The position numbers were made by a program, and so were the translations under genes. From an uncultured Altererythrobacter sp. (GTDB lineage Bacteria > Pseudomonadota > Alphaproteobacteria > Sphingomonadales > Sphingomonadaceae): a DNA stretch of 64,000 nucleotides. Location of the stretch: assembly GCA_913055875.1 (NCBI GenBank), contig CAJXJY010000003.1:1-64000 (forward strand), in the 5' to 3' direction. Below are positions 8,522 through 16,703 of the stretch, in pieces (the stretch's first letter is position 1; each line of letters begins with the position of its first letter). Below the pieces are notes generated by a model. It searched no databases, was not told where the DNA came from, and was given only the letters and a program-made list of their open reading frames with translations.

Positions 8522-9136
8522 TTACTTCTTGTCGGTCTTCTTGGCAGCCGCCTTCTTGGCCGGGGCCTTCTTGGCGGGGGCCTTCTTGGCGGGAGCCTTC
8601 TTCGCAGCGGGCTTCTTGGCCGCAGCGGTCTTCTTCGGGGCGGCCTTCTTGGCGGCGGGCTTCTTGTCATCCGCCTTCTTGGCCGCAGGCTTCTTGGTCT
8701 CGGCCTTCTTCGGCGCCGCTTTCTTTGTGGGGGCCTTCTTGGCGGCTTCCTTCTTCGGAGCCTCGTCCTTCTTGGCTTCGGCCTTCTTCGGCGCGGCCTT
8801 CTCGGCTTTGCTCGAAGCAGGCTTCTTCTCGGCCTTCGAATCGCCCACCGCGGTGATGCGCAGCAACGTCAGCTGCTGGCGGTGGCCCGCCTTGCGGCGA
8901 TAGTTGTGGCGGCGGCGCTTCTTGAAGACGGTGACCTTCTCGCCCTTGGCCTGCGCGATGATCTCCGCCGAGACGGTGACCTTGGCCGCGTCGGCCAGCT
9001 TGTCGCCCTCGCCCGCCAGCAGGACGTCGCCCAGCGTGACGGTGTCGCCCGCGTCACCCGCGAGCTTTTCGACGGCTATCTTGTCTCCGGCGGCAACCCG
9101 GTATTGCTTGCCGCCCGTGCGCACGATTGCGAACAT
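8522..9136 (-). CDS. rplU: 50S ribosomal protein L21 with long Lys/Ala-rich C-terminal extension
   Basis: Residues 1-97 are a complete L21 ([14 protein letters not shown], then [17 protein letters not shown]). After this the protein runs on for about 105 residues of Lys/Ala/Pro repeats ([12 protein letters not shown]), resembling histone H1-like tails, for 204 residues in total against about 103 for a normal L21. The tail is encoded by an imperfect nucleotide repeat (CTTCTTGGC units on the plus strand, 8525-8830). Extended L21 occurs in some sphingomonads. The tail is probably disordered and nucleic-acid binding (inference). Confidence 0.95.
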   Translation of the reverse strand: MFAIVRTGGKQYRVAAGDKIAVEKLAGDAGDTVTLGDVLLAGEGDKLADAAKVTVSAEIIAQAKGEKVTVFKKRRRHNYRRKAGHRQQLTLLRITAVGDSKAEKKPASSKAEKAAPKKAEAKKDEAPKKEAAKKAPTKKAAPKKAETKKPAAKKADDKKPAAKKAAPKKTAAAKKPAAKKAPAKKAPAKKAPAKKAAAKKTDKK

Positions 9137-9326
9137 GGTTGGTATCTCTCGTATCTTGCTGCTGTGCCGCTTCCTTGCGAAAAACGGCGCGTCCGAACCT
9201 CCGCCGCAGGGCGGGCCCCGGAAAGATGGGTGCCGTTAAGGGAAACATGCGCGCAAGTCAACGCCGTGCATGGCGGTTTTTCGATAGCGACTGGCAAGCG
9301 GCGCACGCCGTGCTAGAGGGCATCGG

Positions 9327-9842
9327 ATGCACAGGTCGACCCGTTTCCTCGCCGCTTCGCTTGCCTGCTTCGCACTGGCGGCCTGCGCGAGCGCGGGCGG
9401 CGATTATCCGTCGCTCGCGATCCGCGATGCAGAGCGGGTCGCGGGGACGTTCGAAGTCGCTGCGAGCGAAACCGAGACTGTCGCCCCCGCTCCCGTTGCC
9501 GCCAACACGCTGGAACGGCTCGCTCAGCTGCGCGAGGAAGCCGGCAGCGCCCACCGCACCTTCATGGCCGCCGTCCCCGGCGCCCGCAGCGCAGTTTCTG
9601 CCGCGCGCGGAGCCGAGGTGACCGAAAATCGCTGGGCCGCCGCGCAGGTGGCGCTGGCCGACCTCGATTCGGCACGCAGCCAGGCGGCGATCGCGCTCGG
9701 CGATCTCGACCTGCTCTATGCCGACGCCACGCTCGCCTTCACCGATCGCGAGCAGATTTCCGCCGCGCGCTCCGACGTGGTCGCGCTCGTCTCGGAAGAG
9801 GACAGGATTCTCGCCGAACTGCGCGGCGGCATCGCGCAATGA
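9327..9842 (+). CDS. Putative small lipoprotein, coiled-coil-like
   Basis: A 171-residue protein with a signal sequence and lipobox LAAC (Cys at residue 20), so it is likely a lipoprotein. The mature part is mostly alpha-helical and Ala/Glu-rich, with possible coiled coil between about 60 and 165. No family is recognised. It overlaps the start of the FNR-type regulator gene by four bases (ATGA), so the two are probably co-transcribed. Confidence 0.7.
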   Translation: MHRSTRFLAASLACFALAACASAGGDYPSLAIRDAERVAGTFEVAASETETVAPAPVAANTLERLAQLREEAGSAHRTFMAAVPGARSAVSAARGAEVTENRWAAAQVALADLDSARSQAAIALGDLDLLYADATLAFTDREQISAARSDVVALVSEEDRILAELRGGIAQ

Positions 9843-10537
9843 GCCTCGCCTGCGAGACCTGCCCGGTGCGCGAACGCGCCGCCTGCGCAGTGCTCGACGA
9901 AGCCGAACGCGATGCCCTCGCCCGCGCGGGCCGCACCCGCACGCTGACCCGCGGCGAAATGCTGTTCGCGGCGGGCGACGAGGACACCGCCTGCGCCACG
10001 CTCGTCAGCGGGGCGCTCAAGGTGAGCTCGGTCGACCGCGACGGCGAGGAGCAGATCCTCGCGCTGATCCACCCGGCCGGCTTCGTCGGCGAGATGTTCC
10101 GACCCTTCGCCGATTTCGACGTCACCGCGCTCACCGACAGCCGCCTGTGCACCTTCTCGCGCGCCGACATGGAACGCGCGCTGGGCGACTATCCGGCGCT
10201 GACCCAGGCGCTGTTCCGCCGCTCGCAGGAGGATTTGCACGCGGCGCGCGAATTGCTGGCGCTGGCCGGACACGGCACCGCAGGCGAGAAAGTCGCCTCG
10301 CTGGTGCTCGCCCTCGCCCGCGCGGCGAGCGATTCGCCATGCCACCCGGCGGAGCATTTCGACCTGCCGCTGACGCGCGGCGAGATGGCCAACATGCTCG
10401 GGCTGACGATCGAGACGGTGAGCCGCCAGCTCACCCGGCTGGAGAAGGACGGCCTCGTCCGCAAACGCGGAACGCGCGGGATCGAATTGCTCGACCCCGC
10501 GCGCCTGACGGTGCTTGCCGGAAGAACTGCTGGCTAG
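9839..10537 (+). CDS. fnrL: Crp/Fnr-family oxygen-responsive regulator (FnrL-like)
   Basis: A 232-residue regulator. It has an N-terminal cysteine cluster C5-x2-C8-x7-C16 and a fourth cysteine, C104, in SRLCTFSR. These match the four [4Fe-4S] ligands of FNR, with the FnrL-type spacing. A cyclic-nucleotide-binding-like barrel and a winged helix (MANMLGLTIETVSRQLTRL) follow. The E-x2-SR pattern of the recognition helix predicts binding to TTGAT-N4-ATCAA, and a perfect such site lies at 11024-11037. It probably acts as a cytoplasmic O2 sensor. The adjacent convergent gene is a candidate target. Confidence 0.92.
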   Translation: MSLACETCPVRERAACAVLDEAERDALARAGRTRTLTRGEMLFAAGDEDTACATLVSGALKVSSVDRDGEEQILALIHPAGFVGEMFRPFADFDVTALTDSRLCTFSRADMERALGDYPALTQALFRRSQEDLHAARELLALAGHGTAGEKVASLVLALARAASDSPCHPAEHFDLPLTRGEMANMLGLTIETVSRQLTRLEKDGLVRKRGTRGIELLDPARLTVLAGRTAG

Positions 10538-10968
10538 ACCAGCGCGGCTATCGTCACCACCGCGCAGCCCCACAGCAGGATGAGCACCGGCAGGATGAGC
10601 ACCTGGACCGCGGCCTCTCCACCGCCCAGGCGCCCCGTATAGGTCGCGATACCCTCGTGCCGGAAGCGGCTCCAGCTCAGCTGTTGCGAGCGATTGTCCG
10701 GCTTCATCCGTACCCACAGTGCAGGCACTCCGAAGCCGGCGACGATGAAGATCGTGAAAATAGCCATCGGGATGACGAGGCCGGGGCTGGAGAGGCCGGT
10801 CGCCATCACCGCGAGAAAGCCGAGATAGCAGGCGACGGTCGCACCGTAGAGCGCCCTGGGCAGTTCGAAGCTGCGATCGACCGTGGTCGGCACGTGCTCG
10901 CGGCTTGCCGGTGCTTCGACGATCCGGGCCCGTTCGACGATGACATCACGAGTGAGAAGCTTGGACAT
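10534..10968 (-). CDS. Small inner-membrane protein with FNR-box promoter
   Basis: A 144-residue protein with a hydrophilic N-terminus (about 1-37) and three predicted membrane segments (about 40-60, 64-88 and 118-143). No family is recognised. A good ribosome site (GGAAGGGAG) precedes the ATG. The only promoter-sized region upstream holds a perfect FNR box 56 bases before the start, so low-oxygen induction by the neighbouring regulator is likely. A role in respiratory or redox adaptation is inferred from this alone. It overlaps the fnrL stop tail-to-tail by four bases. Confidence 0.72.
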   Translation of the reverse strand: MSKLLTRDVIVERARIVEAPASREHVPTTVDRSFELPRALYGATVACYLGFLAVMATGLSSPGLVIPMAIFTIFIVAGFGVPALWVRMKPDNRSQQLSWSRFRHEGIATYTGRLGGGEAAVQVLILPVLILLWGCAVVTIAALV

Positions 10969-11023
10969 GACGATAACTCCCTTCCGATGAACCGGGAGAT
11001 GTCATGGCTGGCAGGCGCACGCC

Positions 11024-11037
11024 TTGATCCAGATCAA
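11024..11037 (-). promoter_or_regulatory. Perfect FNR/FnrL binding site
   Basis: TTGATCCAGATCAA is a perfect FNR-family dyad. It lies between the moaE stop and the minus-strand membrane-protein gene. Its centre is about 62 bases from that start codon, consistent with class II activation (box near -41) and a TGACAT-like -10 around 11003-10998. Confidence 0.85.
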
Positions 11038-11047
11038 ACGGGCGAAA

Positions 11048-11503
11048 TTATTTCCACCGGGCGAGATCGGCGTGATCCTCGGCGCGCGGTTCGATCCAGT
11101 GCCAGCCGCCATCCGGACTCGAGCCGCGCTTCTCGCGCTTCCAGAACCATGCCGCGCTCTTGAGGTGGTCCATGCAGAAATCGACCGTGTCGATAGCGTC
11201 GCGGCGGTGTGCTGCCGCTGCGGAGACGCAGACGATCGGCTCGCGCGGGCGCAGCACGCCGATCCGGTGCGCCATCAGCAGCCCCATCAGATCGAAGCGC
11301 GCGAAGGCGCGGTCGGCCAACTCGTGCATGCCGGGCAGCGTCAGCGGTTCGTAATGCGTCAGTTCGAGCGCCTCCACGTCGTTCTCACCCCTGACCTCCC
11401 CGACGAAACTGCACACCGCCCCGAGTTCGGGATGGGCATTGGTGAAGGGGCCGATCAGCATACCGGGGTTGAACGGTTCGGTAAGGAGACGGATATCGCG
11501 CAT
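11048..11503 (-). CDS. moaE: Molybdopterin synthase catalytic (large) subunit
   Basis: A 151-residue MoaE. With MoaD it adds dithiolene sulfur to cyclic pyranopterin monophosphate to make molybdopterin. The motif LKSAAWFWKRE near residue 120 holds the conserved catalytic lysines, and VGEVRG near residue 36 is typical. ATG 11503 follows the moaD stop by ten bases. It is the last gene of moaA-moaD-moaE on the minus strand. Confidence 0.93.
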   Translation of the reverse strand: MRDIRLLTEPFNPGMLIGPFTNAHPELGAVCSFVGEVRGENDVEALELTHYEPLTLPGMHELADRAFARFDLMGLLMAHRIGVLRPREPIVCVSAAAAHRRDAIDTVDFCMDHLKSAAWFWKREKRGSSPDGGWHWIEPRAEDHADLARWK

Positions 11504-11513
11504 CGCGAGCCGG

Positions 11514-11759
11514 TCAGCCGCCGCTGACGGGGGGCAGCAGCCCGACCTTGTCGCCGTCGCGCGCGCGCAGCTTGGTCCGGTCGGCCAGGACCACACCCGA
11601 GCAGGCCACCTGGATCCGCTCGTCGGCCTCCAACTGTTCGGCAACCGACGGCCCGACCGCATCGAGCAGGCGCGGCCAGTCGAGCGGTGCGGGGGCCTCC
11701 TGCTCGATGCATCCGGAGATGTCCTGCAACGGTCCGAGAAAAAGGATCTGCACGCTCAC
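11514..11759 (-). CDS. moaD: Molybdopterin synthase sulfur carrier subunit
   Basis: An 81-residue ubiquitin-like protein ending in the required Gly-Gly (LLPPVSGG), whose C-terminus is thiocarboxylated to deliver sulfur to MoaE. It starts with GTG (11759), two bases after the moaA stop, with GGAGG just upstream in moaA. Size and C-terminus are diagnostic although the body is divergent. Confidence 0.9.
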   Translation of the reverse strand: MSVQILFLGPLQDISGCIEQEAPAPLDWPRLLDAVGPSVAEQLEADERIQVACSGVVLADRTKLRARDGDKVGLLPPVSGG

Positions 11760-11761
11760 TA

Positions 11762-12799
11762 TCAGCCTCCCGTCACCGACATATGCCGTTGCTGCGCGGG
11801 CGCCGCGCCGCGCCGGTCGATGCGGAAATCGTGCCCTTCGGGCTTGATCCGCATCGCCTCGTCGAGGGCCCGCGCCAGATTGCCGTCGGGATCGTCGGAT
11901 CGCAACGCGGCGCGCAGGTCGACGCGCTCGCCGCCGCCGAGACAGGGATAGAGCTGCCCGGTCGCGGTCACGCGGATGCGGTTGCACCCGGCGCAAAAAT
12001 TGTTCGTCAGCGGCGAAATGAAGCCGAGCCGCCCGCCGGTCTCGGCGATGTCGGCATAGCGCGCCGGACCGCCGGTCGCGTGGTCGCTGTCGCGCAGGGT
12101 GAATTCGCCTTCGAGCCGCTCCCGCATCGCCGTCAGCGGGAGGAAATGATCGATCCGGTCGTGCTCGACCTCGCCCAGCGGCATGACTTCGATCAGCGTC
12201 AGCGCGTGACCCTGCCCGTGCGCCCACCGGATCAGTTCGGATATCTCGCTTTCGTTGATGCCCTTGAGCGCGACCGTGTTGATCTTGACCGACAGCCCAG
12301 CCCTCTTCGCAGCCTCGATGCCCGCGAGCACGTCGTCCAGCCGGTCGCGCCCGGTCAGCCGCACGAAGCGGTCGCGGTCGAGCGTGTCGAGCGACACGTT
12401 GATCCGCCGCACGCCGGCGTCGGCGATCGCTCCGGCATGCCCGGCAAGCTGCGTCGCGTTGGTCGTCAGAGTCAGTTCTTCGAGCCCGTCCCCAAGCGTG
12501 CGCCCCAGTGCGCGAACCAGGTCGACAACATCGCGCCGCACCAGCGGCTCGCCCCCGGTCAGGCGGATCTTCGTCATCCCGCGCGCGATGAAGCCGAGCG
12601 ATAGCCGGTAGAGTTCCTCGAGGCTCAGCACCTCGCGTTTGGGCAGAAACTGCATCCGTTCGGGCATGCAATAGGTGCAGCGCAGGTCGCAGCGGTCGGT
12701 GACCGACAAGCGCAGATAGGTGACCCGGCGACCGAACCCGTCGCGCAGCGGCGCGGTGCCGCTTGCCGCACGGACGCCGGGGGCCGGATCAATCCTCAT
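11762..12799 (-). CDS. moaA: GTP 3',8-cyclase MoaA, radical SAM enzyme
   Basis: A 345-residue enzyme for the first step of molybdenum cofactor synthesis. The radical SAM cluster is CDLRCTYC (CxxxCxxC, about residues 36-43). The second cluster is formed by CAGC and a later Cys in GQLYPC near residue 280. The C-terminal Gly-Gly needed for GTP handling is present (SVTGG). It heads moaA-moaD-moaE, and its start overlaps the end of the small upstream gene by 11 bases. Confidence 0.95.
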   Translation of the reverse strand: MRIDPAPGVRAASGTAPLRDGFGRRVTYLRLSVTDRCDLRCTYCMPERMQFLPKREVLSLEELYRLSLGFIARGMTKIRLTGGEPLVRRDVVDLVRALGRTLGDGLEELTLTTNATQLAGHAGAIADAGVRRINVSLDTLDRDRFVRLTGRDRLDDVLAGIEAAKRAGLSVKINTVALKGINESEISELIRWAHGQGHALTLIEVMPLGEVEHDRIDHFLPLTAMRERLEGEFTLRDSDHATGGPARYADIAETGGRLGFISPLTNNFCAGCNRIRVTATGQLYPCLGGGERVDLRAALRSDDPDGNLARALDEAMRIKPEGHDFRIDRRGAAPAQQRHMSVTGG

Positions 12800-13109
12800 G
12801 GAGCGGACAATACTGTCCCGTGACGCCGGGCGCATCCCCCAAATAGGCCAGCGTCGCCTCGACATCGGCCTCGCTGCCCCCGCCGACGATGTTGACCCGC
12901 ACCGGCGCCGAGGCGCGGGCGAGGTCGCGCGCGGCTGCGCGGCGCCAATCGGCATGGTCGTAGCCGGCCGAGGGCAGCACCAGCACTAGCGATGCGACCT
13001 CCCGGTCTTCGAGCACCGTGCGGATTTCCGGCAGCCAGCGAGCATGGAATCGGGCCGCGGCGTCGAGTGCGCCATCGGGCAGGTCGTCGATGGTCAGGAC
13101 CGCCTGCAC
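12789..13109 (-). CDS. Small Rossmann-like protein of unknown function
   Basis: A 106-residue protein starting at GTG 13109, six bases past the folB stop, and overlapping moaA by 11 bases, so it is part of a folB-X-moaADE transcript. The segment SLVLVLPSAGYDHADW and the following helix-strand pattern resemble the middle of a short-chain dehydrogenase, but the N-terminal cofactor motif and the catalytic Tyr-x3-Lys are missing. It could be a degenerate SDR domain with a structural or regulatory role. No Shine-Dalgarno site is clear, so the start is tentative. Confidence 0.6.
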   Translation of the reverse strand: MQAVLTIDDLPDGALDAAARFHARWLPEIRTVLEDREVASLVLVLPSAGYDHADWRRAAARDLARASAPVRVNIVGGGSEADVEATLAYLGDAPGVTGQYCPLHED

Positions 13110-13114
13110 GCCGG

Positions 13115-13486
13115 TCAGCGCCGTTCGCGGGTCAGTTCGATGCCGATCTTCTCGTTGCCCTCGGCGATGGCGAGCTTGACGATCTTGATCGTCACCTGCT
13201 CGACCCGCGCATCCTGCAGGAACAGCGTCTCGCAGATATGCTCGGCGACCGATTCGATCAGCTTGAAATGGACCCCCTCTGGCAGCGCCTTGGTCGCGGC
13301 GAATTTGAGATCCATATAGTTCTTGCTCGCATCGAGCGGCGTATCGGGCTCGTACCGGTCGCGCGCTTCGAGCTTGCAACGGATGCTCATCCGCAGCGGC
13401 TGCGGCTTGCCCGTTTCCTCCGAATAGATGCCGGTCAGGACATCGTGTTCGAGGTCGGCGAATTCGAGGATCAGCGAATCGGGCAT
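13115..13486 (-). CDS. folB: Dihydroneopterin aldolase
   Basis: A 123-residue FolB that converts 7,8-dihydroneopterin to hydroxymethyl-dihydropterin and glycolaldehyde in folate synthesis. LEHDVLTGIYSEETGKPQPL near the N-terminus and HFKLIESVAEHICE (about 77-90, with the conserved glutamate) match the family. ATG 13486 gives normal length. It lies in a minus-strand run downstream of thrC and the methyltransferase gene. Confidence 0.9.
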   Translation of the reverse strand: MPDSLILEFADLEHDVLTGIYSEETGKPQPLRMSIRCKLEARDRYEPDTPLDASKNYMDLKFAATKALPEGVHFKLIESVAEHICETLFLQDARVEQVTIKIVKLAIAEGNEKIGIELTRERR

Positions 13487-13496
13487 TGCACGGGCC

Positions 13497-14387
13497 TTAG
13501 CGCGGATTGGACCAGCGCGCGAAGATCGCGGTCGGGAGCAGGCGCGCATCGGGGCCGGCCTCGCGGACCGCGAGATCGCCGTGTTCGACCGTGCCGGGCA
13601 GGTGTGCGAGCTTCTCCTGGAGCAGCCCGGCAAGCGCGAGGCTGCTCATCCGCATCGCGTAGACGGTGAGAAACAGGAAGCGGCTGTCGGCGTCGAGCAG
13701 CTGCGCGCAATTGCCGACCAGCTCGGCGAGCCCGTCCTCGATCCGCCAGGTCTCGTTCTTGGGGCCGCGACCGAATTTGGGCGGGTCGAGGATGATGCCG
13801 TCGTAGCGCCGCTCGCGCCGCACCTCCCGCGCGGCGAATTTCATCGCGTCGTCGACCAGCCAGCGGATCGGGCGATCCTCGAACCCCGAAAGCGCGGCGT
13901 TTTCGCGCGCCTGCGCAACCGATTTCTTCGATGCGTCGACATGGACCACCGGGCCGTATTCGCTCAGCGCGAGGCTGCCGACGCCGGTGTATCCGAACAG
14001 GTTGAGCGTTTCCGCATCGGTGCACCCCTCGAGCCGGCCGCCCATCCAGTCCCACACCGGGGCCATGTCGGGGAAGAAGGCGAGATGGCGGAACGGGGTA
14101 CATTGCGCTGTAAAGCGCGCTCCGCGCCAGCCGAGCTCCCACCCTTCCTGCGGCACGTCGCCTGACAGCTCCCAGCGGCCGCCGCCGTCCTCGTCCGAGC
14201 CGGGGACGAACTCGCCGTCGGCGGGCCAGTCGGCTTCGCGCGGAGCCCACATCGCCTGCGGTTCGGGGCGGACGAAGCGGTAGCCGCCGTACTGCTCCCA
14301 TTTGCGCCCGTGGCCGCTGTCGAGCAGTCGGTAGGCATCCCACCCCTCGCCCACCATCAGCAGCGGATCGGTGACGAGATCGGCCAT
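13497..14387 (-). CDS. Class I SAM-dependent methyltransferase
   Basis: A 296-residue methyltransferase. The SAM-binding glycine motif is LNLFGYTGVGSLA (about 130-142), the acidic residue follows in VVHVDASKKSV, and IILDPPKFGRGPKNETW resembles the DPPxF motif of rRNA m5C/RlmI-like enzymes. A ribosomal RNA substrate is likely but not proven. Its start codon overlaps the thrC stop (TGATG), so it is co-translated with thrC. Confidence 0.85.
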   Translation of the reverse strand: MADLVTDPLLMVGEGWDAYRLLDSGHGRKWEQYGGYRFVRPEPQAMWAPREADWPADGEFVPGSDEDGGGRWELSGDVPQEGWELGWRGARFTAQCTPFRHLAFFPDMAPVWDWMGGRLEGCTDAETLNLFGYTGVGSLALSEYGPVVHVDASKKSVAQARENAALSGFEDRPIRWLVDDAMKFAAREVRRERRYDGIILDPPKFGRGPKNETWRIEDGLAELVGNCAQLLDADSRFLFLTVYAMRMSSLALAGLLQEKLAHLPGTVEHGDLAVREAGPDARLLPTAIFARWSNPR

Positions 14388-15787
14388 CAGGCGGCGGGGG
14401 TCGCACGTTCGGCGACATAGGCGGCGACGGCATCGTATTCGCCGGGCAGTTCGGCGTAGCGTTCCTGCCGTTCGAACAGGTCGCCGACGCGCGCGGGCAG
14501 TGCCGGGCGAATCCCGGTCGCGCGCTCGACCGCGTCGGGAAACTTGGCCGGATGCGCCGTGGCGAGCGTCACCAGCGGGATGGCCGGGTCGAGTTCCGCC
14601 TGCCGCGCGGCGTGCAGCCCGATCGCGGTGTGCGGATCGAGCACTTCGCCGCAGTTCTCGTACGCCCAGCGCATCGCCTTCGCGGTCTCGCTCGCATCGG
14701 CGCGCGCGCTGGCGAACAGGTCGGCCACCCCGTCCCTCTGCGCGTTGGTGAGCCGCATCGCCCTGGTCGTCTCGAAGCCGCGCATCTGCTCCGCCAGCGC
14801 CGCGCCGTCGCGCCCGCCCACATCGAACAGCAGCCGCTCGAAATTGGAGCTGACCTGGATGTCCATGCTCGGCGCCGCGGTCGGCGTGACAGTACCGGTC
14901 GAATAGTCGCCGTCGGTCAGCGCGCGGTGGAGGATATCGTTGACATTGGTGGCGACGATCAGCCGCTCGATCGGCAGGCCCATCCGCGCCGCGACATGGC
15001 CCGCGAAGACGTCGCCGAAATTGCCCGTCGGCACGCTGAAAGCCACCTTGCGTCCGGGCGCGCCCAATTGCAGCGCGGCGGCGAAATAGTACACCACCTG
15101 CGCCATCAGCCGCGCCCAGTTGATCGAATTGACCGCGCCGATGCGGAAGCGCGACGTCAGAGCCTGGTCGGCGAACATCCGCTTCACCATCGCCTGCGCG
15201 TCGTCGAAGCTGCCGTCGATCGCGATATTGTGGACGTTGGGCGCCAGCACGGTGGTCATCTGGCGGCGCTGGACATCGCTCACCCGGCCCCTGGGGTGGA
15301 GCATGAAGACATCGACGCGCTCGCGGCCCGCCACTGCGTCGATCGCCGCACTGCCCGTATCGCCGCTGGTCGCACCGACGATGGTCAGGTTCTCCTCGCG
15401 CCGCGCGAGGAAATCCTCGAACAGCAGGCCGAGCAGTTGCAGCGCCACATCCTTGAAGGCGAGGGTGGGCCCGTGGAACAGTTCGAGCACCCAGTGCCGC
15501 TCGTCGAGCTGGACCAGCGGGGTCACCGCCTTGTGCGCGAAGCGGCCGTAAGCGGTCTCGCACAATTCGCGGAGCCGCGCGGGCGTCAGGCTGTCGCCGA
15601 CGAAGGGCTGCATCACCCGCGCGGCGAGCTCCGGATAAGGCAGGCCGCGGAGCGCAGCGATCTCGTCTTCGGAGAAGTGCGGCCATTCGCGCGGCGAATA
15701 GAGCCCGCCGTCCGAAGCGAGCCCGGCCAGCGTCACCCCTTCGAAATCGAGCCTCGGGGCCGCACCGCGAGTGGAGATGTATTCCAT
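14387..15787 (-). CDS. thrC: Threonine synthase
   Basis: A 466-residue PLP enzyme converting phosphohomoserine to threonine. The PLP lysine is K112 in FHGPTLAFKD. The N-terminus MEYISTRG and the GATSGDTGSAAI loop are typical of the long bacterial ThrC class. It begins a minus-strand run (thrC-methyltransferase-folB-small protein-moaADE) with near-zero spacing. Confidence 0.96.
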   Translation of the reverse strand: MEYISTRGAAPRLDFEGVTLAGLASDGGLYSPREWPHFSEDEIAALRGLPYPELAARVMQPFVGDSLTPARLRELCETAYGRFAHKAVTPLVQLDERHWVLELFHGPTLAFKDVALQLLGLLFEDFLARREENLTIVGATSGDTGSAAIDAVAGRERVDVFMLHPRGRVSDVQRRQMTTVLAPNVHNIAIDGSFDDAQAMVKRMFADQALTSRFRIGAVNSINWARLMAQVVYYFAAALQLGAPGRKVAFSVPTGNFGDVFAGHVAARMGLPIERLIVATNVNDILHRALTDGDYSTGTVTPTAAPSMDIQVSSNFERLLFDVGGRDGAALAEQMRGFETTRAMRLTNAQRDGVADLFASARADASETAKAMRWAYENCGEVLDPHTAIGLHAARQAELDPAIPLVTLATAHPAKFPDAVERATGIRPALPARVGDLFERQERYAELPGEYDAVAAYVAERATPAA

Positions 15788-15835
15788 AGTCAGGCGCGGT
15801 TAGCGGCGGGTGCGCGGTGCGGCAAGCAATCGGCG

Positions 15836-16189
15836 CTAGCGCGCGGGCTGCTTTTCCTTTTCGAGTTCGGTCTTGAGCCGGTGCAGCCCCGCCGCGGCGC
15901 CGGCCGCATGCGGGCCGATCCAGCGCTCGTGGATCGCCTGGATCGGCATCGCGTCGAGATGGTTGAACCGCTCGCGCCCCTTGCGCACCGGCACCACCAG
16001 CCCCGCTTCCTCGAGCACGCGCAGATGCATCATCACCGTGGTGCGGTCGAGCTCATCGAAAGCGGCGCAGAGCTGCTTGGTAGTAAGCGGGCGCGGTTTC
16101 AACGCATCGCAGATCGCGCGCCGGACCGGATTGGCGAGCGCCTTGAACACGGCATCGAGGTCGCCTTCGGAATGCGGAACGCTTGACAT
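15836..16189 (-). CDS. ArsR-type winged-helix regulator
   Basis: A 117-residue regulator with the ArsR fold: ALANPVRRAICDAL, then a recognition segment TTVMMHLRVLEEAGLV. There is no cysteine metal site of the classical kind, so it is probably not a metal sensor. It is divergent from an AHSA1/SRPBCC gene, a common ArsR-SRPBCC pairing in alphaproteobacteria. A perfect 7-bp dyad covers its own start codon and probably mediates autoregulation. Confidence 0.88.
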   Translation of the reverse strand: MSSVPHSEGDLDAVFKALANPVRRAICDALKPRPLTTKQLCAAFDELDRTTVMMHLRVLEEAGLVVPVRKGRERFNHLDAMPIQAIHERWIGPHAAGAAAGLHRLKTELEKEKQPAR

Positions 16190-16207
16190 GTTATGTTTTT
16201 ATAACAT
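16188..16207. promoter_or_regulatory. Palindromic operator between ArsR and SRPBCC genes
   Basis: ATGTTAT-N6-ATAACAT is a perfect inverted repeat in an A/T-rich island within GC-rich DNA. It overlaps the ArsR initiation codon (16187-16189) and ends 30 bases before the divergent SRPBCC start. That is the expected position for an ArsR operator controlling both genes. Confidence 0.7.
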
Positions 16208-16237
16208 ATTTGCCCGCGACTCAAGAGGAGCTGCCCG

Positions 16238-16702
16238 ATGGACCTCAAATTCCGCGTCTTCGCCCATATCTCCAAGCCGGTGCACGAGGTGTTCGAGGCG
16301 GTGGCCGATCCGGATAAGCTGTCGTGCTATTTCACCACCGGCGGGGCGAAGGGTCGGCTCGAGGAGGGCGCGACGGTGAGCTGGGACTTCCACGATTTCC
16401 CCGGCGCGTTCCCGGTCCGCGTGATCGAAGTGGTGCCCGACGAGCGCATCGTGCTCGAATGGGAAGCGCACGAGCCCGATGGCGACGGCCCCGCCTACGA
16501 CACCACGGTGACGATGCAGTTCAAGCCGGTCGACGGTGAGTCGGGCCGCACGCTGGTCGAGATCGCCGAGGAAGGCTGGCACGAGACCGAGGCCGGGCTC
16601 AAGGGCAGCTACGGCAATTGCATGGGCTGGAGCCAGATGCTCGCCGCACTCAAGGTCTGGATCGAGCACGGCATCAACCTGCGCGAGGAAATGTACAAAT
16701 AG
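16238..16702 (+). CDS. SRPBCC/AHSA1-family protein
   Basis: A 154-residue START-like hydrophobic-cavity protein. The pattern VHEVFEAVADPDKLSCYFT at the N-terminus and the C-terminal GWSQMLAALKVWIE helix are characteristic of AHSA1-type SRPBCC proteins, which bind lipids or small hydrophobic ligands. It is paired with a divergent ArsR regulator. A role in sensing or buffering hydrophobic compounds is an inference. The stop lies two bases from the convergent surf1 stop. Confidence 0.85.
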   Translation: MDLKFRVFAHISKPVHEVFEAVADPDKLSCYFTTGGAKGRLEEGATVSWDFHDFPGAFPVRVIEVVPDERIVLEWEAHEPDGDGPAYDTTVTMQFKPVDGESGRTLVEIAEEGWHETEAGLKGSYGNCMGWSQMLAALKVWIEHGINLREEMYK

Positions 16703-16703
16703 C

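Noticed and set aside
8525-8830. Repeated CTTCTTGGC units looking like a CRISPR or tandem array
   Set aside because: The units are imperfect, lack unique spacers and encode the Lys/Ala tail of L21 in frame.
13497-15686. A 729-residue frame on the minus strand covering thrC
   Set aside because: Its upstream portion is an Arg/Ala-rich shadow of thrC; only the part after ATG 14387 is the methyltransferase gene.
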